This document shows positions 1 through 6,494 of a stretch of 6,494 nucleotides of DNA, piece by piece (position 1 is the first letter of the stretch; every line of letters begins with the position of its first letter). The DNA is from Betaproteobacteria bacterium (GTDB lineage: Bacteria; Pseudomonadota; Gammaproteobacteria; Burkholderiales; Burkholderiaceae_C). A model generated the notes under the pieces. That model did no database searches. It was not told the origin of the DNA and was given only the letters and a program-made list of their open reading frames with translations. A program made the translations under genes and the position numbers. The stretch is taken from NCBI GenBank assembly GCA_005884255.1, contig VBDL01000130.1, forward strand, positions 1 to 6,494. The letters are read 5' to 3'.

Positions 1-368
1 ACCTGCACCGCGGTCAGCGCCTCCATCTCGACGCCGGTGCGGCCCAGCGTCTCCACCTGCGCAGTGCAGCGCACCAGCGAGGCATCACGATCGAGCTCGA
101 ACTCCACCGCCACCTTGGTGATCGGCAGCGGGTGGCACAGCGGCACGAGATCGGCGGTGCGCTTGGCCCCCTGGATCGCCGCGATGCGTGCGATGCCGAT
201 CACGTCGCCCTTCTTCGCGCTGCCGCTTTCGATCAGCGCCAGCGTGGCCGGCAGCATGCGGATGCAGCCGCTGGCGCGCGCGACGCGGTGCGTCACGTCC
301 TTGGCCGACACGTCGACCATGTGGGCCTGGCCTTGGTCGTCGAAGTGCGTCAGCGGTGGTGGGGTCAT
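1..368 (-). CDS. moaC: MoaC, cyclic pyranopterin monophosphate synthase (5' part, runs off the left edge)
   Basis: MoaC acts in the cytoplasm in the first step of molybdenum cofactor synthesis, where with the radical-SAM enzyme MoaA it turns GTP into cyclic pyranopterin monophosphate. The 122 complete codons here align with remembered E. coli MoaC almost throughout. Visible blocks are AHMVDVSAK (residues 15-23), KKGD (52-55, holding the equivalent of the catalytic Lys51), QGAKRT (66-71), LCHPLPITK (77-85, with His79) and GVEMEAL (112-118). The family is about 160 residues, so roughly the last 40 are missing, including the second catalytic Lys (131 in E. coli). ATG at 368 is the only in-frame ATG before an upstream stop, and the N-terminus matches the family, although no good Shine-Dalgarno precedes it. 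The gene is divergent from the M48 protease with 41 bp between the starts, so their promoters must sit close together or overlap coding sequence. Identification is secure. Confidence 0.95.
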   Translation of the reverse strand, partial: MTPPPLTHFDDQGQAHMVDVSAKDVTHRVARASGCIRMLPATLALIESGSAKKGDVIGIARIAAIQGAKRTADLVPLCHPLPITKVAVEFELDRDASLVRCTAQVETLGRTGVEMEALTAVQ

Positions 369-409
369 GCAGAAATGTTCGGCAATGTAGCGGTGTCATC
401 ATAGCGAGC

Positions 410-1978
410 GTGAAGCTGTCCCGACTCCGTTACACGGCGCTCGCACTGGCGCTGTTCGCGCTCGGTGCGCCGTCGCCGAGCATCCAGGCGCAGGTCAACC
501 TGCCATCGCTCGGCGACAGTGCCGGCGAGGGCTTCGGCATCGGCACCGAGCGCAAGCTGGGCGACCAGATCATGGCCGACATCCGGCGCGATCCGGACTA
601 CCTCGACGACCCGCTGCTGCTCGAGTACCTGCAATCGATCTGGCAGCCGCTGGTGGCCGCGTCGCGCAAGCGCGGCAACATCGACGATGACATGGAGTCG
701 CGCTTCGCGTGGGAGCCCTTCCTCGTGCGCGACCGCAGCGTCAACGCCTTCGCGCTGCCCGGCGGCTTCGTCGGCGTGCACCTGGGCCTCATTTCGATCA
801 CCGCGTCGCGCGACGAGCTGGCCTCGGTGCTGGCGCACGAGATGTCGCACGTCACGCAGCGCCACATCGCGCGCAGCATCGCCACCTCGTCGCGGCAGTC
901 GCTGGTCGGCCTGGCGGCGATGATCCTCGGCGCCATCGCGGCCAGCCGCAGCACGCACACCGATGCGCTGCAGGCGGTGGTGGTCGGCAGCCAGGCGGCG
1001 ATGGCGCAGGGGCAACTGAACTTCTCGCGCGACAACGAGCGCGAGGCCGATCGCGTCGGCTTCGGCGTGCTCGTCGACGCCGGCTTCGCGCCCAGCGGCA
1101 TGGCCGCGATGTTCGCGAAGCTCGACAGCGCATCGCGGCTGAACGATGGCGGCGGCTTCCCCTACCTGCGCTCGCACCCGCTGACCAGCGAGCGCATCGG
1201 CGATGCGCAGCTGCGCGCACACAACATGCCGGCACCGCCCGTCAGCGGCGGTGTGCTCGAGCATGCGCTGGCGCAGGCCCGCGCGCGCGTGCTGATGAAT
1301 CCCGAGGTGGTCAATCTGCGGCGGCTGCAGGCGCTGGATGACGGCGTGCCCGCCGGCGCCTCGCCGAGCGAGCGGCTGATCGCGCTGTCCACCAGCGCGC
1401 TGGCCTCGGAGCGCCTGCGCGACTGGGACCGTGCCGAGCGCGCCACGCGGCGCGCGCTGGAGTTGGTTCATGGCCATCCGAGCGGCGACGCGCGCGCCGA
1501 GCGAGCGCTGCGCGTGAGCTTGGCGCAGATGGCGCTCGAGCGGGGCGACGCCGCCATGGCGGCGCGCGAGCTGGCGCCGTTGTCTGCCGATGGCGGGCGG
1601 CCGCTGCTGCTGCTGCGCGGTCAGCTCGCGCTCGCCGGCACCGACGCATCGGCGCAGCGCAGCAGCGCCGATGCGCTGCAGACCTGGGTCGCGCTGCATC
1701 CGCTCGATAGCCTCGCGTGGGGCACGCTGGCGCAGACCTGGGATCGCCTCGGCTTCAAGCTGCGCGCACTGCGCGCCGAGGCCGAGGTGCGCATCGCACT
1801 GGGCGATCTGGCGGGCGCGGTGGATCGCCTGCGCGCCGGCCAGCAGCTCGTTCGCCGCGGCGGCGGCAATGCCGATTTCGTCGAGTCGTCGGTGATCGAT
1901 GCGCGCCTGCGCAGCATCGAAGCGCAGCGGCGCGAGCAGGCCAAGGAACTGGCGCGCGGTGGCGGCGGCGATCGCTAG
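410..1978 (+). CDS. bepA: BepA/YfgC-like periplasmic M48 metalloprotease with TPR-like C-terminus
   Basis: The predicted protein is 522 residues (E. coli BepA is 487). In E. coli BepA is a periplasmic zinc protease and chaperone that helps the BAM complex assemble LptD and degrades stalled outer-membrane proteins. Residues 1-27 form a signal peptide: basic KLSRLR, an Ala/Leu-rich core, then likely cleavage after SIQA. The M48 domain has HEMSH at residues 143-147 (zinc ligands His143 and His147, catalytic Glu144) and NEREAD at 209-214 with Glu212 as likely third ligand. SHPLTSERIGDA carries His256, at the place of the E. coli regulatory His246. Residues about 325-500 are Ala/Arg-rich amphipathic helices with TPR-like spacing, as in BepA. 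GTG at 410 was chosen because the signal peptide begins there; an open frame continues upstream to 188 but lies antisense to moaC. The Shine-Dalgarno is weak. Family membership is seen in the motifs; the exact symbol is inferred, since paralogues such as LoiP share the protease domain but lack the TPR part. Confidence 0.9.
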   Translation: MKLSRLRYTALALALFALGAPSPSIQAQVNLPSLGDSAGEGFGIGTERKLGDQIMADIRRDPDYLDDPLLLEYLQSIWQPLVAASRKRGNIDDDMESRFAWEPFLVRDRSVNAFALPGGFVGVHLGLISITASRDELASVLAHEMSHVTQRHIARSIATSSRQSLVGLAAMILGAIAASRSTHTDALQAVVVGSQAAMAQGQLNFSRDNEREADRVGFGVLVDAGFAPSGMAAMFAKLDSASRLNDGGGFPYLRSHPLTSERIGDAQLRAHNMPAPPVSGGVLEHALAQARARVLMNPEVVNLRRLQALDDGVPAGASPSERLIALSTSALASERLRDWDRAERATRRALELVHGHPSGDARAERALRVSLAQMALERGDAAMAARELAPLSADGGRPLLLLRGQLALAGTDASAQRSSADALQTWVALHPLDSLAWGTLAQTWDRLGFKLRALRAEAEVRIALGDLAGAVDRLRAGQQLVRRGGGNADFVESSVIDARLRSIEAQRREQAKELARGGGGDR

Positions 1979-1992
1979 TCGCGGTTGAGTTT

Positions 1993-2043
1993 GTAGGGTG
2001 GGCTTCAGCCCACCGAGCGATGGTGGGCTGAAGCCCACCCTAC
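1993..2043. repeat. REPIN-like element: two inverted REP sequences, likely also a bidirectional terminator
   Basis: Positions 1993-2014 and 2022-2043 are perfect reverse complements (22 of 22), separated by a 7-nt spacer. Each arm starts, on its own strand, with GTAG followed by a self-pairing block: GGTGGGCT, two bases, AGCCCACC. So each arm can fold alone, or both can pair into one long stem. A GTAG head plus palindrome, present as an inverted pair with a short spacer, is the published layout of REP sequences and REPINs, which are mobilised by RAYT (TnpA-REP) transposases. The element fills the 73-bp gap between two convergent genes, leaving 14 bp to the protease stop and 8 bp to the membrane-protein stop, a usual place for REPs. 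There is no T-run, so any terminator role would come from the stem alone. No RAYT gene lies in the window. I recall similar GTAGGGTGGGC-type repeats scattered in other proteobacterial genomes but could not check. Confidence 0.85.
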
Positions 2044-2051
2044 GGCTCTCA

Positions 2052-2411
2052 TCAATCGCGGTTGTCGAACAGGCGCTCCATGGCCACGTCGATGACCATG
2101 CCGCACAGGCTGTAGATCAACGAGCCGATCAGTGCCGCGCCGAAGCCGGCGACGCCGAAGCCCTCGCCGAGCACGCTCGCCGCGGCCCAGAACATCAGCG
2201 CGTTGATGACGAAGAGGAACAAGCCCAGCGTGAGCAGCGTGACGGGCAGCGTGAGCAGCACCAAGAGCGGCCTCACCAGCGTGTTGAACAGGCCCAGCAC
2301 CAGCGCCGCAAGCATCGCCGAGCCGAAGCTCTTGACGGTGACGCCGGGGTAGAGCTGCGCCACCAGCAGCAGCGCGGCGGCGAGCAGGAACCAGCGGACG
2401 ATGAGCTTCAT
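2052..2411 (-). CDS. Small four-helix membrane protein, PF04020 'phage holin family' (YvlD-like)
   Basis: The protein is 119 residues and almost wholly hydrophobic. Predicted membrane segments are at about 4-20, 28-45, 48-78 (long enough for a hairpin or two helices) and 88-108, with a short polar C-terminus (MERLFDNRD). The block from NTLVRPLL to LFLFVINAL (residues 43-71) is the hallmark of PF04020, named for a mycobacteriophage holin-like relative and including B. subtilis YvlD. The holin name is inherited annotation: most members are single chromosomal genes of unknown function, and nothing nearby is phage-derived. ATG at 2411 was chosen because the first membrane helix starts directly after it; a longer open frame reaches 2552 but adds an unlike polar, Arg-rich stretch. 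No clear Shine-Dalgarno is visible. The gene is convergent with the protease and divergent from the SWIB gene, so it appears monocistronic. An inner-membrane location is inferred. Confidence 0.88.
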   Translation of the reverse strand: MKLIVRWFLLAAALLLVAQLYPGVTVKSFGSAMLAALVLGLFNTLVRPLLVLLTLPVTLLTLGLFLFVINALMFWAAASVLGEGFGVAGFGAALIGSLIYSLCGMVIDVAMERLFDNRD

Positions 2412-2479
2412 GGCGCGTGAGGATACACAGCGCGAGTGCCCTCGATGACGCCGAACTGATGTCACGCAGCGACATTCGG

Positions 2480-2523
2480 GCGTTTTCCCTCGACAGAATG
2501 CGCCTTTCACGAGGGTGAAACGC
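2480..2523. promoter_or_regulatory. Overlapping inverted repeats upstream of the SWIB gene (possible operator or leader structure)
   Basis: Two mutually exclusive pairings are visible. In the outer one, GCGTTT (2480-2485) pairs with AAACGC (2518-2523) and CCCTC (2487-2491) with GAGGG (2511-2515), giving an interrupted 11-bp stem over a 19-nt loop. In the inner one, TTTCAC (2505-2510) pairs with GTGAAA (2515-2520) across 4 nt. The inner repeat ends just before the candidate -35 at 2524. It could be a repressor or activator site for the SWIB promoter, or for the divergent membrane-protein gene. Function is inference, and repeats this short can arise by chance. Confidence 0.3.
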
Positions 2524-2552
2524 TTCTCAACCCTCTGGGAGCGAAGTACCAT
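2524..2552 (+). promoter_or_regulatory. Candidate sigma-70-type promoter for the SWIB gene
   Basis: TTCTCA (2524-2529) lies 17 bp before TACCAT (2547-2552); each box matches 4 of 6 consensus bases. This is the best-spaced pair I found in the 233-bp divergent region 2412-2644, and it would give a leader of roughly 85 nt before the ATG at 2645. The match is weak and could be chance. The rest of that region shows no ORF or RNA gene that I can support. Confidence 0.25.
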
Positions 2553-2631
2553 TCGCGTCGCAGGGTGCCAGCGAGAAACGAGAGTTCATGCGGCTCTCAC
2601 CCGGACCCGGCACATCAACCACTCACTTGAT

Positions 2632-2637
2632 GGAGAG
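2632..2637 (+). promoter_or_regulatory. Ribosome binding site fixing the SWIB gene start
   Basis: GGAGAG lies 7 nt before the ATG at 2645. This excludes the in-frame ATG at 2630, which overlaps the site itself, and the farther upstream start at 2588, which would add an unlike N-terminal stretch. Confidence 0.75.
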
Positions 2638-2644
2638 ATTCCAA

Positions 2645-3067
2645 ATGGCAACTGCGAAGAAGGCTCCCGCCAAAAAAGCGGCAGCGAAGAAGGCCCCCGC
2701 CAAAAAGGCGGCGGCCAAGGCACCGGCCAAGAAGGCCGCGCCGGCGAAGAAGGCGGCCCCGGCCAAGAAGGCCGCGGCGAAGAAGGCCCCCGCGAAGAAG
2801 GCCGCACCCGCCAAGAAGCGCACTCCCAATCCCGCCTTCATGAAGGCGATGACCCCGAGCCCGCAGCTGGCCGCCGTGATCGGCGACAAGCCGGTGCCGC
2901 GCACCGAGGTCACCAAGAAGGTGTGGGAGTACATCAAGAAGAATGGCCTGCAGGACAAGGCCAAGAAGACGATGATCAACGCCGACGCCAAGCTGAAGGA
3001 GATCTTCAAGAAGGCGCAGGTGTCGATGTTCGAGATGACCAAGCTGATCAACAGCCACCTGAGCTGA
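2645..3067 (+). CDS. SWIB/MDM2-domain protein with histone-H1-like Lys/Ala/Pro tail
   Basis: The product is 140 residues and strongly basic. Residues 1-58 consist almost only of Ala, Lys and Pro, in units such as KKAPA and KKAAA, with 21 lysines; this is like the tails of histone H1 and of bacterial H1-like proteins (chlamydial Hc2, Pseudomonas AlgP). Residues about 64-139 form a SWIB/MDM2 fold: SPQLAAVIGDKPVPRTEVTK, then VWEYIKKNGLQD, then an INADAKLKEIF segment and a final MTKLINSHL helix. In eukaryotes this fold occurs in SWI/SNF BAF60 subunits and MDM2. In bacteria it is best known from Chlamydia, alone or joined to topoisomerase I, and its job in proteobacteria is, as far as I know, undefined. 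The tail predicts sequence-independent DNA or RNA binding in the nucleoid (inference). A good Shine-Dalgarno sets the start, and an intrinsic terminator 30 nt past the stop makes this a single-gene unit, probably well expressed. Confidence 0.92.
   Translation: MATAKKAPAKKAAAKKAPAKKAAAKAPAKKAAPAKKAAPAKKAAAKKAPAKKAAPAKKRTPNPAFMKAMTPSPQLAAVIGDKPVPRTEVTKKVWEYIKKNGLQDKAKKTMINADAKLKEIFKKAQVSMFEMTKLINSHLS
2657..2818 (+). repeat. Low-complexity coding repeat (AAGAAGGC-type units) for the Lys/Ala/Pro tail
   Basis: The segment codes residues 5-58 by repeating lysine-pair codons (AAG AAG, a few AAA AAA) between GCC/GCG/CCC-rich codons, with units of about 12-18 nt and small codon changes. Such imperfect tandem repeats in H1-like tails often differ in copy number between strains by slippage or recombination; here that is inference. 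All units remain in frame. Confidence 0.8.
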
Positions 3068-3097
3068 TCGATCGGCGGGTTCTCCCGTCTACCCAAG

Positions 3098-3123
3098 GGC
3101 CGGTGCAGTGCACCGGCCTTTTT
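3098..3123 (+). terminator. Intrinsic (rho-independent) terminator of the SWIB gene
   Basis: GGCCGGTGC (3098-3106) pairs perfectly with GCACCGGCC (3110-3118) across a 3-nt loop, and TTTTT (3119-3123) follows. It lies 30 nt after the SWIB stop. The T-run is on the plus strand only, so it does not serve the leftward isomerase gene, whose stop is at 3161. Confidence 0.92.
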
Positions 3124-3160
3124 ACTTGTCCAGCCGTTCGGTGAGTGCGCGCCGATCGGA

Positions 3161-3763
3161 TCAGCGCCGCAGGCGCCGCTCGACGAAGTCCAGCCGATCC
3201 TGGCCCCAGAAGATCTCGCCGTCGATCACGTAGCTCGGCGCGCCGAACACGCCGGCCTCGATGGCTTGCTGCGTGTCGATCTCGTAGCGCTCGTGCGCAG
3301 CCTGCGAGTGCGCATCGTCCAGGCGCGCGGCGGGCAGGCTCTGCTCGGCGAGCAGGCTGGCCAGCGTCGCCTCATCCGCGATGTTGCGCTGCTCCACCCA
3401 CACCGCGCGCATCACAGCGCCGGCGATGCTCATGGCAGCCTCACTGCCGTCCTTCATGTCGACCGCGATGATCAGCCGCGCCGCATCGTCGCCGGACACC
3501 GGGAAGTAGTGCGGCTGCAGATTCAGCGGCACGTCGAGCCACCGGCTGAAGCGCTGCAGCTCTTGCAGCCGATAGGCCTGGCGCTGCGGCGCGCGCTTCG
3601 ACAAGGGCAGGCCCCCGGACACCGGGAACACCTTGCCGCCCAGATCCACCGGCAGCACGCGGATGCTCGCGCCGGCGTTGCGCGCGATGTCGCGGAAGCG
3701 CTGGTGGCCGAGGTAGGTCCACGGCGATTGCGGGGCGAAGTAGTAGTCGATCGTGGGGCTCAC
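3161..3763 (-). CDS. DsbA-like 2-hydroxychromene-2-carboxylate isomerase family protein
   Basis: This 200-residue thioredoxin-fold protein belongs to the DSBA-like group (PF01323) that includes HCCA isomerase and kappa-class glutathione transferase. Known HCCA isomerases use glutathione to isomerise 2-hydroxychromene-2-carboxylate in naphthalene breakdown. Here IDYYFAPQSPWTYLG (residues 5-19) puts Ser13 where DsbA has its CxxC motif, as in HCCA isomerases with a catalytic Ser. GAPSYVIDGEIFWGQDRLDF (174-193) holds the cis-proline loop (Pro176) and the usual family ending. The protein contains no cysteine, so thiol-disulfide exchange is ruled out. There is no signal peptide, so it is probably cytoplasmic. 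The start is GTG at 3763, supported by AAGGAG six nt upstream. No aromatic-degradation genes are near, so the real substrate is unknown; many Burkholderiales genomes carry such lone paralogues. Family assignment is firm, the substrate is not. Confidence 0.9.
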   Translation of the reverse strand: MSPTIDYYFAPQSPWTYLGHQRFRDIARNAGASIRVLPVDLGGKVFPVSGGLPLSKRAPQRQAYRLQELQRFSRWLDVPLNLQPHYFPVSGDDAARLIIAVDMKDGSEAAMSIAGAVMRAVWVEQRNIADEATLASLLAEQSLPAARLDDAHSQAAHERYEIDTQQAIEAGVFGAPSYVIDGEIFWGQDRLDFVERRLRR

Positions 3764-3769
3764 CGCGGA

Positions 3770-3775
3770 CTCCTT
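3770..3775 (-). promoter_or_regulatory. Ribosome binding site for the GTG start of the isomerase-family gene
   Basis: The minus strand reads AAGGAG, then 6 nt, then GTG at 3763. This strong site decides the non-ATG start. The 137-bp divergent region 3764-3900 must also hold promoters for this gene and the PEP-CTERM gene; I see no convincing -35/-10 pair in it. Confidence 0.75.
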
Positions 3776-3886
3776 GGGCTGGTGTGCGCGCGAGTCTAGC
3801 GAGCGCAGTCACCCCTCGTCTGCGTGGGCTCTCTCCCCCATCCACGGCATGGCAGCCGCCTGGTGCGACGCGAACAATCGCGGCAC

Positions 3887-3891
3887 GGAGG
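3887..3891 (+). promoter_or_regulatory. Ribosome binding site for the PEP-CTERM gene
   Basis: GGAGG lies 9 nt before ATG 3901, which opens directly into a signal peptide. It supports this start over an in-frame GTG at 3784, whose extra residues are polar and not signal-like. Confidence 0.65.
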
Positions 3892-3900
3892 TCGAGGAAC

Positions 3901-4740
3901 ATGACAGCGTGGTTGGGAGGGGCGGCGGTGGCCGTCGCGATGATGGGCTGGATGCTGCCGGCGCAGGCAGCGGCAGTCGCCACCGAGCGGCTGCCGAGCT
4001 GCAGCTGGGACCGGCCCGGCCATGACGCGTTCACCGGCGACGTCGTCGCCGCGCTCGACCGCTACACCGACATTCCGCCCGACGTGCGCCAGCGCCTGCA
4101 GCAGCGCATGGCTCTGCGCCAGTACGACGACCTGGTGAGCATCCGCCGCGACAGCATCGAAGGCCGCCATCGCTACGACCCGCACATCCACGACATGCAC
4201 TTCGGCGAGCGCCGCGTGTGCGGCGAGGTCAGCCGCGCAGCGTGGAGCGCACAGGTGCAGGAGCGCGGGCTGGTCTATTGCGACAGCGGGCAGTGCATCC
4301 TCGTGCCCACCGTGTGCCGCAACGTCAGCCGCATCGCGCGGCAGCCCGACGCCGGGAGCAGCACGCACGCCGCGGCAGACGGTGGCGCCGGCGGTCCGGT
4401 GACGCCTCTCGTGTTCGATCCGCCCGCGGCCGGTTCGCCAGAAGTGGCCGGCGACGGGCCGAGCTTCGACGAAGGCGTGCATGGCACGCCGGGCTCGGCG
4501 CCCATGATGGCGACGGGAACGAGCTGGCAGGCGACCCCACCCGTGCCCGCGGTGCCACAGGGGCCGGCAAAGCACATCGACACGCCGCCGCCGTTCGTGC
4601 CGCAGCCGCCTGTGCATCTGCCGCCGGCGCCGACGATACCGGTGCCGGAGCCGGCGTCGTGGGCACTGCTCGCCGTGGGCCTGGCCGCGCTCGCCGCCCT
4701 TCAGCGGCGAGCGAGCTGCAACACCCAGAAGCGCTCGTAG
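3901..4740 (+). CDS. Exported PEP-CTERM protein, MHFG-type
   Basis: The 279-residue protein shows a full PEP-CTERM layout. Residues 1-23 are a signal peptide ending AQA. The mature N-terminal domain (about 24-147) carries HDMHFGERRVCGEVSR (residues 97-112) and ERGLVYCDSGQCILVPTVCR (121-140). Its five cysteines (34, 107, 127, 132, 139) could form disulfides in the periplasm or outside. Residues about 148-245 are a Pro/Gly/Ala-rich, probably unfolded linker. The C-terminus has the sorting signal VPEPASW (248-254), a hydrophobic helix (255-267) and RR (269-270), followed by nine more residues. PEP-CTERM signals are cut by exosortase (EpsH/XrtA), usually in strains with exopolysaccharide or biofilm loci; no exosortase is in the window. 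I recall an NCBI family name for MHFG-type PEP-CTERM proteins, and the motif fits. The molecular role is unknown. The gene is divergent from the isomerase gene and converges on uvrA with 13 bp between stops. Confidence 0.9.
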   Translation: MTAWLGGAAVAVAMMGWMLPAQAAAVATERLPSCSWDRPGHDAFTGDVVAALDRYTDIPPDVRQRLQQRMALRQYDDLVSIRRDSIEGRHRYDPHIHDMHFGERRVCGEVSRAAWSAQVQERGLVYCDSGQCILVPTVCRNVSRIARQPDAGSSTHAAADGGAGGPVTPLVFDPPAAGSPEVAGDGPSFDEGVHGTPGSAPMMATGTSWQATPPVPAVPQGPAKHIDTPPPFVPQPPVHLPPAPTIPVPEPASWALLAVGLAALAALQRRASCNTQKRS

Positions 4741-4753
4741 CCGTAGGGGGTGT

Positions 4754-6494
<1,741 letters not shown>

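Noticed and set aside
188..409. N-terminal extension of the protease by 74 residues.
   Set aside because: It is Arg/Ser-rich, lies antisense to conserved moaC codons, and would bury the signal peptide that begins at GTG 410.
365..2038. Long open frame on the minus strand opposite the M48 protease (557 codons).
   Set aside because: It is Arg/Gln/Ala/His-rich without domain signals, as expected for the reverse strand of a GC-rich gene, while the plus strand has a signal peptide and HEMSH zinc motif.
2052..2411. Phage origin for the 'holin' gene.
   Set aside because: PF04020 members are common single chromosomal genes, and no phage, integrase or lysis gene is near.
2672..2678. A-run plus G (AAAAAAG) as a possible programmed frameshift site in the SWIB gene.
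   Set aside because: The reading phase is AAA AAA G, not A AAA AAG, and the alternative frames give only a Gly/Glu-rich or Arg/Pro-rich shadow of the repeat.
3492..3628. Direct repeat of 14 nt (CCGGACACCGGGAA) at 3492 and 3615.
   Set aside because: Both copies code FPVSG within the isomerase-family protein; similar short peptides with biased codons explain it.
3784..3900. Upstream GTG start for the PEP-CTERM gene.
   Set aside because: A GGAGG site 9 nt before ATG 3901 and the signal peptide directly after it favour the shorter form.

Overview
The window is a GC-rich, densely packed piece of bacterial chromosome. The gene content suggests a betaproteobacterium of the order Burkholderiales, perhaps the Rubrivivax/Leptothrix/Methylibium side. 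The grounds are a PEP-CTERM protein of the MHFG type, a SWIB-domain protein with a Lys/Ala/Pro-rich tail, and the wording of the UvrA, MoaC and BepA-like proteins. This placement is inference from remembered families; no search was run. I see no tRNA, rRNA, CRISPR array, insertion sequence or phage module.

Layout, left to right. The 5' part of moaC (molybdenum cofactor synthesis) runs leftward off the edge. Back to back with it, 41 bp away, a BepA/YfgC-like M48 periplasmic metalloprotease runs rightward. The 73-bp gap between that gene and a convergent small membrane protein (PF04020/YvlD type) is nearly filled by a perfect 22-bp inverted repeat. Its structure matches a REPIN: two inverted REP sequences, each a GTAG tetranucleotide plus a hairpin. 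A 233-bp divergent intergenic region holds a candidate promoter and overlapping inverted repeats. It leads into a small basic protein made of a histone-H1-like tail plus a C-terminal SWIB/MDM2 domain, closed by a clear intrinsic terminator. Next come a leftward DsbA-like 2-hydroxychromene-2-carboxylate isomerase family protein and a divergent, rightward exported PEP-CTERM protein. The right quarter is the 3' two thirds of uvrA, leftward, running off the edge.

The most noteworthy point is the state of uvrA. Compared with the remembered E. coli UvrA sequence it has lost two separate blocks. One loss of about 40 nt (1 mod 3) just after the first D-loop shifts the frame and gives a premature stop. 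A second, in-frame loss of about 57 nt removes the conserved Gly/Arg/Phe-rich block directly before the C-terminal zinc finger. A Pro-to-Leu change sits in the usually invariant DxGPGAG motif. As written the gene cannot make intact UvrA. It is either a decaying copy or a consensus/assembly fault; the sequence alone cannot decide.

The genes do not form one pathway. They are mostly single-gene units with alternating orientation, and I see no new multi-gene system. The points worth a second look are the uvrA lesions, the REPIN, the SWIB/H1-like fusion with its upstream structure, and the MHFG PEP-CTERM protein.
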